Of a stretch of 64,000 bases of DNA, positions 1-8,171 are shown piece by piece. The stretch spans positions 62,001-126,000 of the forward strand of contig JAGYJF010000005.1 in assembly GCA_018402135.1 (NCBI GenBank), in the 5' to 3' direction. How positions within the stretch are numbered: position 1 is the stretch's first letter; each line of letters opens with the position of its first letter. The notes beneath the pieces were generated by a model. The model did no database searches, was not told the origin of the DNA, and was given only the letters and a program-made list of their open reading frames with translations. This stretch comes from Flavobacteriaceae bacterium. Its GTDB lineage: Bacteria; Bacteroidota; Bacteroidia; Flavobacteriales; Flavobacteriaceae. Both the position numbers and the translations under genes were made by a program.

Positions 1-139
1 ATTATATTGTTTTTAGACAATTATCGCGGCTTTTAATTATTTTTTATTGAAATGACAAGGTGTTTCTAGATTGTCTATTATATTAATTTATTATACATGT
101 TTCAAACCAATTCCTTCCCATTTGGTAGTTAAGGACGGG

Positions 140-1543
140 TTACAATCCTGCAATTTTATCATCTTCTAAAATTGCTTGTGTTTCTTTTATTACATTATTT
201 AAAATTGCCCTGCTGTCATCGGTTGCTGAGATCGTGCCATTTGCCAACATATTTAAAATGGCTTTATCTTGAGCACGACCTTTTAGCATGGCTTCACGGT
301 AACCAATCTGTTCATTAAAGGTAACCAAACTATATTTAGAGGAATAGTCATTTGGAAATTCTTTTTCCAACATCATTTCAATTTTTCGTTTTTCTTGAAA
401 AATTGGGTTGGCTACATGGTCTTTCATTTCATGAAAGTTATCTATGGCCAAATCAGCAATGGCATCGGTATCTTTTTTCCTTGTTTTTTGGTATTCAGTA
501 AAAACAGTTTCCCAGTTGCCTTCGTACTCATCCAAAATAGCATCCAATTCAACCACATCCTCAAAAGACGCGTTCATACCTTGTCCGTAAAATGGTACAA
601 TAGCATGTGCTGCGTCTCCCATTAATAGGGTATTTCCTTTATAATGCCAAGGTGAACACTTCACGGTTCCTAATGGTGCCGTTGGGTTTTCAAAAAAGTC
701 ATTTACCAAATTTGGCATTAACTCTAGGGCATCCGGAAATTCTTTCTGGAAAAATTCGGTTACAATCTCAGGAGTGGTTAAATTATTGAAATTGTATATA
801 CCTTCATCATAACTTAAAAATAAAGTCACAGTAAAACTCCCATCCAAATTGGGTAAAGCAATGACCATAAAATCGCCTCGAGGCCAAATATGTAATGCGT
901 TTTTATAGGTTTTGTACCCACCTTTTTCGTCTGGTAGAATGCTTAGTTCTTTATAGCCATGCGTTAAATAATGTTGCGAAAAACTAAACAAAAACTTTCT
1001 GCTAAGGAAATAACTTTTGCGCATGGCCGATCCTGCACCATCGGTTGCGAAAATAGTGTCGGCATCTTCTACAAATTCTTCATTTGACAAGGTGTCTTTA
1101 AATAAAGCCGTTGTTTTTTCGAAATCGACCGATTCACATTTTTTATTGAAGTGAATTTTTACATTTTTGTGTTTTTCAGCTTCGTCTAATAACAAGGCAT
1201 TGAGTCCGCCTCGTGAGATGGAGTTGATATATTCATGATTTCGTCCGCTGTAGTTAGACATCATTGTTTCGCCGTTTCTATCGTGTAGCATACGCCCATT
1301 CATTGGGATACAGAGCGCTTTTACTTTATCTTCAATGCCAACCAGTTTCATGGCCTTGTTACCGCGATCGGAAAATGCAAGATTGATAGAACGTCCAGCT
1401 GCGATTTCTACCTTGCGCAAATCGGGACGCATTTCGTATACCGTAACATTATAACCGCGTTGGGCAAGACGTAAAGCGAGTAAAGCGCCGCAGAGGCCAG
1501 CACCAATAATAAGTACATTTTGTTGTATATTGTTATCACTCAT
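140..1543 (-). CDS. kmo: Kynurenine 3-monooxygenase
   Basis: FAD- and NADPH-dependent aromatic hydroxylase that converts L-kynurenine to 3-hydroxykynurenine. The N-terminus has the Rossmann dinucleotide fold (IIGAGLCGALLALRLA, about residues 12-27). The second FAD motif of this hydroxylase family, GDAAHAIVPFYGQGMN, lies near residue 310. The length of 467 aa is normal for bacterial KMO. The ATG start overlaps the end of kynU by 8 bases, so the two genes form one operon with kynU first. The product is a substrate of KynU, giving 3-hydroxyanthranilate. No 3-hydroxyanthranilate dioxygenase gene is in the window; the operon could continue past the left edge, where 139 bases without a gene are visible. 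Confidence 0.95.
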   Translation of the reverse strand: MSDNNIQQNVLIIGAGLCGALLALRLAQRGYNVTVYEMRPDLRKVEIAAGRSINLAFSDRGNKAMKLVGIEDKVKALCIPMNGRMLHDRNGETMMSNYSGRNHEYINSISRGGLNALLLDEAEKHKNVKIHFNKKCESVDFEKTTALFKDTLSNEEFVEDADTIFATDGAGSAMRKSYFLSRKFLFSFSQHYLTHGYKELSILPDEKGGYKTYKNALHIWPRGDFMVIALPNLDGSFTVTLFLSYDEGIYNFNNLTTPEIVTEFFQKEFPDALELMPNLVNDFFENPTAPLGTVKCSPWHYKGNTLLMGDAAHAIVPFYGQGMNASFEDVVELDAILDEYEGNWETVFTEYQKTRKKDTDAIADLAIDNFHEMKDHVANPIFQEKRKIEMMLEKEFPNDYSSKYSLVTFNEQIGYREAMLKGRAQDKAILNMLANGTISATDDSRAILNNVIKETQAILEDDKIAGL

Positions 1544-2807
1544 CGAGTAGATTTTTTAAAATTTCAACCATTTTATACACATCTTCAAAACTGTTATAAA
1601 GCGGCGTTGGAGCACAACGTATCACATCAGGTTCACGCCAATCGGTTATAACATTTGCTTGCAATAATTTATGTTGAAGACTCCTATCTGCGTTTTTCAC
1701 TTGGATTGAAAGTTGGCATCCGCGTTCTTCAGGATTTTTTGGTGTTATGATTTTTATATTTGGATTTTTCAGCTCGTTAATCAAGAATTCGAGATAGCCA
1801 GTCAGTTGTTGAGATTTTTTACAAAGTTTATCGAAACCAGCATCTTTAAAAACATCTAAAGAAGCCCGAATTGCTGCCATTGATAAGATGGCTGGATTAC
1901 TCATTTGCCAGCCTTCAGCTCCCGCAAGTTGGTCGAATTCGCCGCGCATATTAAAGCGCGTTTGGTTATTGTGACTCCACCAACCCGTAAATCGGTTGAG
2001 GTTTTTATTATTAGCATGGCGTTCGTGCACAAAAATACCAGCCAGGCTACCAGGACCTGAATTAAGGTATTTATAAGTACACCAAACTGCAAAATCGGCT
2101 CCTGAATCGTGTAGATTGAGTTGAACATTTCCAGCGCCATGGGCACAATCAAAACCAACCTTACATCCGTAGGAGTGTCCTAAGCTTGTAATGCGTTTTA
2201 AATCGAGAAATTGCCCTGTGTAATAATTAACGCCACCAATCATGACCAAGGCGATTTCGTCGCCATGGATTTTTAAAATGGTTTCTAAATCTTCATAATT
2301 TACGAGTTCTTCATCTTTTGGTGCTTTCCAAAGAATTAAACCTTCCTTATCATCAAAGCCATGATGGCGCAATTGCGATTCTACCGCATATTTGTCGCTT
2401 GGAAAGGCATCGGATTCAATTAAAATTTTATAGCGTTTGGGTGTTGGTTGGTAGAAACTAACCATCATAAAATGAAGATTAGCAGTAAGTGAGTTCATTA
2501 CCACTACTTCTAGGGGTTTGGCACCAACGATGTCCGCCATGGTTTCGGTAAGATAATTGTGATACTGCGTCCATGGATTTTTAGCTTTAGTATGTCCTTC
2601 AACACCTAAATTGGCCCAGTCGTTTAATTCTTGGTCAATATAATCTTTGGTTATTTTTGGTTGTAGTCCTAAGGAGTTTCCTGTCATGTATACCAATTCA
2701 TTGCCATTGTCATCTTTCGGAATATGAAATTGGTTTCTGAAATTAGATAGTTGGTCTTTTTTATCCTGTTGTAAGGCGAATTCCAGACCAGATTTGAAGT
2801 GGAACAA
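1536..2807 (-). CDS. kynU: Kynureninase
   Basis: PLP enzyme that cleaves kynurenine or 3-hydroxykynurenine to (3-hydroxy)anthranilate and alanine. The PLP lysine is in WCTYKYLNSGPG (K246), with the usual FDCAHGAGN segment about 25 residues earlier. The family motif MTGNSLGLQP is at residues 41-50. The start must be TTG: an in-frame TAA lies three codons upstream, the next Met is within the conserved MTGNSLG motif, and a TATTTTTG promoter element sits about 24 bases before the TTG. It overlaps kmo by 8 bases, indicating translational coupling. Confidence 0.95.
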   Translation of the reverse strand: MFHFKSGLEFALQQDKKDQLSNFRNQFHIPKDDNGNELVYMTGNSLGLQPKITKDYIDQELNDWANLGVEGHTKAKNPWTQYHNYLTETMADIVGAKPLEVVVMNSLTANLHFMMVSFYQPTPKRYKILIESDAFPSDKYAVESQLRHHGFDDKEGLILWKAPKDEELVNYEDLETILKIHGDEIALVMIGGVNYYTGQFLDLKRITSLGHSYGCKVGFDCAHGAGNVQLNLHDSGADFAVWCTYKYLNSGPGSLAGIFVHERHANNKNLNRFTGWWSHNNQTRFNMRGEFDQLAGAEGWQMSNPAILSMAAIRASLDVFKDAGFDKLCKKSQQLTGYLEFLINELKNPNIKIITPKNPEERGCQLSIQVKNADRSLQHKLLQANVITDWREPDVIRCAPTPLYNSFEDVYKMVEILKNLLDE

Positions 2808-2830
2808 AGTGTTTTATTTTTGATTTCTAA

Positions 2831-2838
2831 CAAAAATA
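2831..2838 (-). promoter_or_regulatory. Promoter -7 element of kynU-kmo
   Basis: On the minus strand this reads TATTTTTG, a perfect match to the Bacteroidota -7 consensus TAnnTTTG. No clear TTTG lies about 19 bases upstream. Transcription would start about 18 bases before the TTG start of kynU. Confidence 0.5.
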
Positions 2839-2908
2839 AGTATTTTATAGTTAGAAACGAATACGCATATTGGAAGATTACAAAGCTATAGTTGTTAAAT
2901 TAAAAGGT

Positions 2909-3586
2909 CTAATTTTTCACTTCAATATTGGTGAAGTTAAGATTCCAATTTACATCTTTTTGTTTGTGATCTTGAGCAAACTTTAAACCGTTGATTGTGG
3001 TATAATTTTCAAAGGTATTAATAAGAGATGGTTCGGCAGCATTTTGACGTCTGTAAATCCATTCTTGTATTATGTAATTATCGTCAAAGAAAATATCATA
3101 AGCATCCCCTGGCGTATAACCACCTTTTTGGGTATAAGTAATCGTAACTTTGTTGAGTGTATTATCACTTACTGGCGCCTGTGCTTTGAGGGGTTCAGAA
3201 ATTTCAGCATTACTATCCCAAACGAGTTGAAAGGGCACTAAAAGCCAGTATTTATCATTAATAAAGGCACGGTCATGGACGGTGCTAATACTGTCTAAAT
3301 TATTTCTATTAAACGCAATAGTATCGGTGCCTGCTATCATTCGAACGTCATTAGATTTTGGTTGCCATTTCCATTGGCGTTCGTAATGGGTGGTATCTCT
3401 ATCTACATTGAAGGTAAAACTGATTTCTGAAACATTTTTCCAATTTTCAAAACCATGAGCATTTGCTATTTTTTGAGCAGTTGTTAATGCGGAGGTTTCA
3501 ATTTCTGATGCTACATTTTTTGAACTGTCATTCTTACAACCAAATATTAATGTGACTGTTATAATAATTAAGTAGAATTGTTTCAT
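2909..3586 (-). CDS. Lipoprotein, DUF6503-like
   Basis: A 225-residue exported lipoprotein: the N-terminus MKQFYLIIITVTLIFGC is a lipoprotein signal with the lipobox cysteine at residue 17. The body contains AHGFENWKNVSEISFTFNVDRD and GGYTPGDAYDIFF, which I recognise from a Bacteroidota lipoprotein family (DUF6503, recalled from memory). The alternating beta pattern suggests a LolA/LolB-like barrel, but this is inference. It stands alone and is divergent from the methyltransferase gene with 41 bases between them. No function is known to me. Confidence 0.75.
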   Translation of the reverse strand: MKQFYLIIITVTLIFGCKNDSSKNVASEIETSALTTAQKIANAHGFENWKNVSEISFTFNVDRDTTHYERQWKWQPKSNDVRMIAGTDTIAFNRNNLDSISTVHDRAFINDKYWLLVPFQLVWDSNAEISEPLKAQAPVSDNTLNKVTITYTQKGGYTPGDAYDIFFDDNYIIQEWIYRRQNAAEPSLINTFENYTTINGLKFAQDHKQKDVNWNLNFTNIEVKN

Positions 3587-3627
3587 GTTAAAAAGAAATT
3601 TTAATTTTCAATCAAAATTACAGAACC

Positions 3628-4428
3628 ATGACTAATAACACTAATTATTTTAAAGTTAATAAAGATACTTGGAACAAAAAGGTAAAGGTGCATGCGCAAA
3701 GTGAAATGTATAACATTGAAGCTTTTAAAGCAGGTAAATCCTCGTTGATGCCATACGAATTGAATGCTTTGGGTGATGTAACAGGAAAAACCCTGTTGCA
3801 TTTGCAATGTCATTTTGGTCAGGATACTTTGAGTTGGAGTAGAGCTGGTGCTAAATGTATTGGTATAGACTTAAGTGATGCAGGTATTACTTTGGCCAAA
3901 TCCTTAAACGCAGAATTAAAGCTTGATGCTGAATTTGTGGCCTGCAACGTTCTGGATACTTCCAACCATATTCATGATACCTTTGACATTGTGTTTACCT
4001 CTTATGGCGTGATTGGCTGGTTACCAGATTTAAAACCCTGGGGTAAGATTATTGCAGAGCGAATGAAACCAGGCGGTGTTTTTTACATGGTTGAATTTCA
4101 TCCCATTGTGTGGATGTTTGATTATCAAAATACGAGCCCAATTATGAAATACGGTTATATGCAAGATGAGGTTATCCATGAAGTCTATCAAGGCACCTAT
4201 GCCGATCAATCTTCTAAAATGATTAGTGAAGAATACGGCTGGAACCACGGTTTAAGTGAGGTGATAAATGCCTTAACAGCAGCTGGCTTGCATATTGATT
4301 ACTTAAATGAGTATGACGAAAGTCCGTATAACGTATTACCGAATTTGGAAGCTACCCAATCTGGAATGTACGCCACTAAAGATAGGTTGTATCCGTTGAT
4401 TTTCGATATAAAAGCGACCAAGCTTTAA
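3628..4428 (+). CDS. Class I SAM-dependent methyltransferase
   Basis: A 266-residue soluble methyltransferase. Motif I for S-adenosylmethionine is present as LLHLQCHFGQDTLSWSRAG with the acidic end of strand 2 in CIGIDLSD, and the post-motif FDIVFTSYGVIGWLPD follows near residue 115. The substrate cannot be told from sequence. It is convergent with msrA, whose stop codon begins at the next base, so there is no room for a terminator between them. Confidence 0.88.
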   Translation: MTNNTNYFKVNKDTWNKKVKVHAQSEMYNIEAFKAGKSSLMPYELNALGDVTGKTLLHLQCHFGQDTLSWSRAGAKCIGIDLSDAGITLAKSLNAELKLDAEFVACNVLDTSNHIHDTFDIVFTSYGVIGWLPDLKPWGKIIAERMKPGGVFYMVEFHPIVWMFDYQNTSPIMKYGYMQDEVIHEVYQGTYADQSSKMISEEYGWNHGLSEVINALTAAGLHIDYLNEYDESPYNVLPNLEATQSGMYATKDRLYPLIFDIKATKL

Positions 4429-5085
4429 TTAGTGATTTTCTTTTAAAACCTGAGGCATTTTCGCTTGAAAGCGTTCCAGTCTTGGTATAGAAACACCTAT
4501 AATATAGCGATTGCCCGGATTGCGTTTTTCATAATCTTGATGGTAATCTTCAGCTACCCAAAATTTTTGAAAGGGGTAGACTTCGGCGGCAATGTTGGTA
4601 TTTAGTTTGTTAGCTAGGGCTGATTTTTTACCTAGGATTATTTCTTTTTGATTATTGTTTTGATAAAAAATTATGGAACGATATTGCGACCCATTGTCTG
4701 GTCCTTGACCGTTAACTTGGGTTGGATTTTGAGAGGCGAAATACACATCTACTAGCGTTTCAAAGCTTACAACTTCGGGATTGTAGATGACTTCTACGGC
4801 TTCGGCATGCCCTGTTGCACCTGTGTTGCTAGACTCGTAGGTTGGATTTTCGGTGTAGCCACCAGAATAGCCGCTTATCACTTCTTGTACGCCTTTTACA
4901 CTTTCATAAATAGCTTCGACGCACCAAAAACACCCGCTGGCAAAATAGGCACGTGCCATCCCATTTTCTAAAGGCACTTCAATAGGCGTTGCATTTATTA
5001 CTGCTTGTTGTTTTGGATTTACCTGTGCCTTGTGTTCACAATTAAATAGCACAATAAAAGCAACTAATAGATTTAATTTTTTCAT
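4429..5085 (-). CDS. msrA: Peptide-methionine (S)-S-oxide reductase, lipoprotein form
   Basis: Reduces methionine-S-sulfoxide in proteins. The catalytic motif GCFWCVE is present, followed by GYSGG and GHAEAVEV, all typical of MsrA. A signal peptide ending in a lipobox-like LFNC just before the mature part suggests an exported lipoprotein, so it would repair periplasmic or envelope proteins. The ORF track starts 12 codons upstream, but that start lies before a promoter-like TACTTTTA (5100-5107). The ATG at 5085, or the one two codons earlier at 5091, gives a normal signal peptide. No MsrB domain is fused. Confidence 0.93.
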   Translation of the reverse strand: MKKLNLLVAFIVLFNCEHKAQVNPKQQAVINATPIEVPLENGMARAYFASGCFWCVEAIYESVKGVQEVISGYSGGYTENPTYESSNTGATGHAEAVEVIYNPEVVSFETLVDVYFASQNPTQVNGQGPDNGSQYRSIIFYQNNNQKEIILGKKSALANKLNTNIAAEVYPFQKFWVAEDYHQDYEKRNPGNRYIIGVSIPRLERFQAKMPQVLKENH

Positions 5086-5145
5086 TTTCATTTTTTTTAT
5101 AAAAGTATAATTTATCGGCATGAAAAGTTTTAAAATTTTACTAAA

Positions 5146-5180
5146 TAAAAAGCCCCTGATGGTATCAGAGGCTTTTTTTA
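5146..5180 (-). terminator. Rho-independent terminator after the coiled-coil gene
   Basis: Hairpin AGCCCCTGAT-GGT-ATCAGAGGCT with one C-A mismatch, followed by U-rich sequence in both directions. It sits 20 bases after the stop of the degenerate zinc-ribbon gene and upstream of msrA, so it separates the two minus-strand units. Confidence 0.75.
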
Positions 5181-5199
5181 TATTTTTGGAAAGCTAGCT

Positions 5200-5982
5200 T
5201 TACGACAGTTTTGCAAAAAGCTTTTCCATTTTAATTCTTTCTTCATCGGCTAATTCTGGATCTACTAGAATTCTACCACTGTGTTCATCGGTAATAACTT
5301 TTTTGCGGGCTGCAATTTCTACTTGTACTTGTGGTGGGATTGTAAAAAATGAACCACCAGAGGCACCTCTTTCAACAGGTACAACGGCTAAACCATTTTT
5401 AACATTGTGTCTAATTCGAAGATAGGCATTCACCAAACGTTCTTCAAGTTTATCCTTGAATTCTTGTGATTTTTCTATAAGGGCTAATTCTTCTTTTTGG
5501 GTTTCCGCCATGATGGCATCTAACTCACTTTTCTTGTGTTTTAAATGGGTTTGACGGTCTTTAAGTTTATCTTTAGTTTCGGAAATAACTTCTTTTTTCT
5601 GTTCAATTTGAACTTTAAATTCTTTGATATGTTTTTCCGCCAATTGAATTTCTAGATCTTGGAATTCAATTTCTTTGGTAATGGAATTGTATTCGCGGTT
5701 GTTGCGAACATTTTTTTGTTGTTCGTTGTATTTTTTAATAAGCACTTTAGCTTCCTCAATCAGGTTTTTCTTGCCTTTTATTTCATCGTCAACCAGCTCT
5801 AGACTTGACACTAATTTTTCAAGTCGTGTGTTTAGGCCTTCAACTTCATCTTCTAAATCTCTAACTTCTAGTGGTAATTCACCTCTCAGATTTTTTATTT
5901 CATCTACTCTAGAGTCAATTAATTGTAGGTCGTACAATGCTCTTAAGCGTTCTTCAACAGAAAGTTCAGCTTTTTTTGCCAT
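5200..5982 (-). CDS. Coiled-coil protein with degenerate C4-type zinc ribbon
   Basis: A 260-residue protein of the family with an N-terminal helical hairpin and a C-terminal zf-RING_7 (C4) zinc ribbon. Residues about 15-190 are nearly continuous charged coiled coil. The C-terminal segment keeps the frame of the ribbon (PVERGASGGSFFTIPPQ, then ITDEHSGRILVDPE), but all four cysteines expected from the usual C-x-x-C and C-x-x-C knuckles are replaced by Ala, Gly, Asp/Glu or Ser. The ribbon therefore cannot bind zinc in the normal way. It is one base after nif3 on the same strand, a linkage also seen in other Flavobacteriaceae from memory. Function unknown. Confidence 0.88.
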   Translation of the reverse strand: MAKKAELSVEERLRALYDLQLIDSRVDEIKNLRGELPLEVRDLEDEVEGLNTRLEKLVSSLELVDDEIKGKKNLIEEAKVLIKKYNEQQKNVRNNREYNSITKEIEFQDLEIQLAEKHIKEFKVQIEQKKEVISETKDKLKDRQTHLKHKKSELDAIMAETQKEELALIEKSQEFKDKLEERLVNAYLRIRHNVKNGLAVVPVERGASGGSFFTIPPQVQVEIAARKKVITDEHSGRILVDPELADEERIKMEKLFAKLS

Positions 5983-5983
5983 A

Positions 5984-7099
5984 TTAAAAATACTTTACCG
6001 GATTTGTATTTGTGGTTGATAACATCACCTTACTTTCCTGTAAGGCAGGTGCAAAATTAGTAATTTTTTTTGAGAGATAGTCTACTAAATAGTTTTTTGT
6101 GAATTGCTCACTTTCATAATGACCGATATCGGCTATAACTAATTTGTTTTCAGCACTAAAGAAGTCGTGATATTTTAAATCGGCTGTTAAAAAAATATCA
6201 ACTTTGGCATTTATGGCGTGATTAATAGCAAAACTTCCTGAACCGCCTAGAACTGCGACGTTTTTTATATGGGATTTGCACAGTTCGGAATGTTTGATTA
6301 TTGGAATATTTAGTTGTGTTTTTATGGTTTCTAAAAACTGAGCGATTGGCATTTCTGCATCTAATTCAGCAATCATCCCCAGTCCTAGGTGCTGATTGTG
6401 GTTGTTGAGGGTTGTCACTTCGTAAGCTACTTCTTCGTATGGATGGTATTTAAACAAGTTTTCGAGAATGGCTTTTTCCAAATGTTTTTGAAAGGTTACT
6501 GAAATCATGGTTTCTTCCTCGAAATGAAGAACCCCTTTTTCACTTATTACGGGATTTGAATCTTGATTACCTTTAAAAGAACCAAGTCCATTTACATTAA
6601 AACTGCAGTTATTATAATTGCCGATACTACCAGCGCCAGCATTAAATAAAGCGGTTCTCACTTTTTCTGCATCGTTGTTAGGAACGAAGGTAACCAGCTT
6701 GTGCACAGTATCGTTTTTTGGAACTAAGACACTTAGTTTTTTTAAATTAAGCGTGTTGCAAAGAATGGCATTTACGCCAATCCATGCATTATCTAAAGCG
6801 GTATGAATGGCATATATCGCAATATTATTTTGGATGGCTTTTATAACGGTACGTTCTACATAGCTATTGCCGTTTAACTTTTTAAGCCCTTTAAATATTA
6901 TGGGGTGAAAGCTAACGATAAGGTTACAATTTTTTTCGATGGCTTCTTCTACCACCGTTTCTAAAGTATCTAAGCTTACTAAAATATTTGTGATTTCAGT
7001 ATTTTCGTTGCCGACTAGCAGCCCAACATTATCAAAGTCTTCGGCGTATTTTAAAGGTGCTATTTCTTCCAAATAACCCATTACATCCTGTATAATCAT
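5984..7099 (-). CDS. Nif3-like dinuclear metal centre protein
   Basis: A 371-residue NIF3/YbgI-family protein of the long form, which carries a central PII/CutA-like insert between two NIF3 halves. The N-terminal metal-binding part has DNVGLLVG and VSFHPIIFKGLKKL (His ligand), then AIYAIHTALDNAWIGVN. The C-terminal half has AVLGGSGSFAI and LTADLKYHDFF, then IADIGHYESEQF with the conserved HxxxE. The molecular role is not settled for the family. It is in a tight two-gene operon with the coiled-coil gene and divergent from lpxK. Confidence 0.92.
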   Translation of the reverse strand: MIIQDVMGYLEEIAPLKYAEDFDNVGLLVGNENTEITNILVSLDTLETVVEEAIEKNCNLIVSFHPIIFKGLKKLNGNSYVERTVIKAIQNNIAIYAIHTALDNAWIGVNAILCNTLNLKKLSVLVPKNDTVHKLVTFVPNNDAEKVRTALFNAGAGSIGNYNNCSFNVNGLGSFKGNQDSNPVISEKGVLHFEEETMISVTFQKHLEKAILENLFKYHPYEEVAYEVTTLNNHNQHLGLGMIAELDAEMPIAQFLETIKTQLNIPIIKHSELCKSHIKNVAVLGGSGSFAINHAINAKVDIFLTADLKYHDFFSAENKLVIADIGHYESEQFTKNYLVDYLSKKITNFAPALQESKVMLSTTNTNPVKYF

Positions 7100-7109
7100 A
7101 ATATATTTG

Positions 7110-7140
7110 TTTGTACCAAAGATAAAATATTATACTTTCG
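7110..7140 (+). promoter_or_regulatory. lpxK promoter
   Basis: TTTG (7110-7113), a 19-base spacer, then TACTTTCG (7133-7140), one mismatch from TAnnTTTG. Transcription would begin within a few bases of the GTG start at 7146, so the message is probably leaderless or nearly so. This also rules out the upstream TTG start in the ORF track, which lies before the promoter. Confidence 0.55.
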
Positions 7141-7145
7141 TTACC

Positions 7146-8171
7146 GTGAAGATACTGCGAAAAATAGCCATTGTTTTGGTGCCGTGCTACTGGATGTTAA
7201 CTTGGTTGTATCATCGCTGCTTTGATTGGGGTTTATTGAAATCGAAATCTTTTGATTATCCTGTTATATGTGTTGGAAATTTGGTTGTTGGTGGTACAGG
7301 AAAAAGTCCGATGATTGAGTATTTAATTGATTTGTTAGAGGCAGATTTTAGTTTGGCGACTTTAAGTCGTGGTTATAAAAGAACCAGTAAAGGGTTTGTT
7401 TTGGCAGATGATAACTCCAGTCCCGAAAGTATTGGGGACGAACCACTTCAATTTTACAAAAAGCATCAAAATTTGGTAGTGGCAGTTGCTGAGAGTCGGG
7501 AGCGAGGGATTTCTGAATTATTAAAATTAAATAAAAAGCCAGAAGTTATTTTACTAGATGATGCGTTTCAACACAGGAAAGTAAAAGCAGGACTCAATAT
7601 TCTATTAACGTCATTTGACGCTTTATATGTGGATGATATTTTATTGCCAACTGGTAATTTGAGAGAACCAATTGTGGGTGCCAAAAGAGCTCAGATTGTT
7701 GTCGTAACTAAGTGTCCGCCGCAACTTTCAGAAGTGCAAAAATTACAAGTTGAAAAAAAATTAAAGTTGCAAGCGCATCAATCCATTTATTTTAGTAGTA
7801 TAAAGTATAGCGAAAAGCTTAAAAATCAACAGTCAGAAATGACTTTGGAAAGTTTAAATGGTTTGCCATTTACGTTGGTTACTGGTATCGCTAATCCTAA
7901 GCCATTGGTTGATTTTTTAAGTACCAAGGGTTTGGTTTTTGAACATCTTATGTATAGTGACCATCATCTCTTCAGCCATGAAGAACTTAAATTGTTAGCC
8001 ACAAAACAAATGGTTGTAACCACCGAAAAAGATTTCGTTAGGCTGCAACCAAAATTTTCATCAACTGAAGGTTTATATTATTTACCAATAAGCGTGGCTA
8101 TGCAGAATGCAGATGGGTTTAACAAAACTGTTGAAGCCTATGTTAAACGATATTATTCAATAGAGGCTTGA
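7146..8171 (+). CDS. lpxK: Tetraacyldisaccharide 4'-kinase (lipid A synthesis)
   Basis: Phosphorylates the 4' position of the lipid A disaccharide precursor at the inner membrane. The N-terminal hydrophobic segment is followed by the P-loop VGNLVVGGTGKSPM, then the family motifs LSRGYKR and GDEPLQF and the Walker B-like ILLDDAFQHRK. I chose the GTG at 7146 (protein VKILRKIAIV) because it matches the usual LpxK N-terminus and lies just after a promoter; the track start would add 13 odd residues. The 3' end overlaps the convergent histidine kinase gene by 19 bases. Confidence 0.93.
   Translation: MKILRKIAIVLVPCYWMLTWLYHRCFDWGLLKSKSFDYPVICVGNLVVGGTGKSPMIEYLIDLLEADFSLATLSRGYKRTSKGFVLADDNSSPESIGDEPLQFYKKHQNLVVAVAESRERGISELLKLNKKPEVILLDDAFQHRKVKAGLNILLTSFDALYVDDILLPTGNLREPIVGAKRAQIVVVTKCPPQLSEVQKLQVEKKLKLQAHQSIYFSSIKYSEKLKNQQSEMTLESLNGLPFTLVTGIANPKPLVDFLSTKGLVFEHLMYSDHHLFSHEELKLLATKQMVVTTEKDFVRLQPKFSSTEGLYYLPISVAMQNADGFNKTVEAYVKRYYSIEA

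Noticed and set aside
1-139. End of a further kynurenine-pathway gene at the left edge
   Set aside because: No coding frame with recognisable residues is visible; stops occur in all frames.
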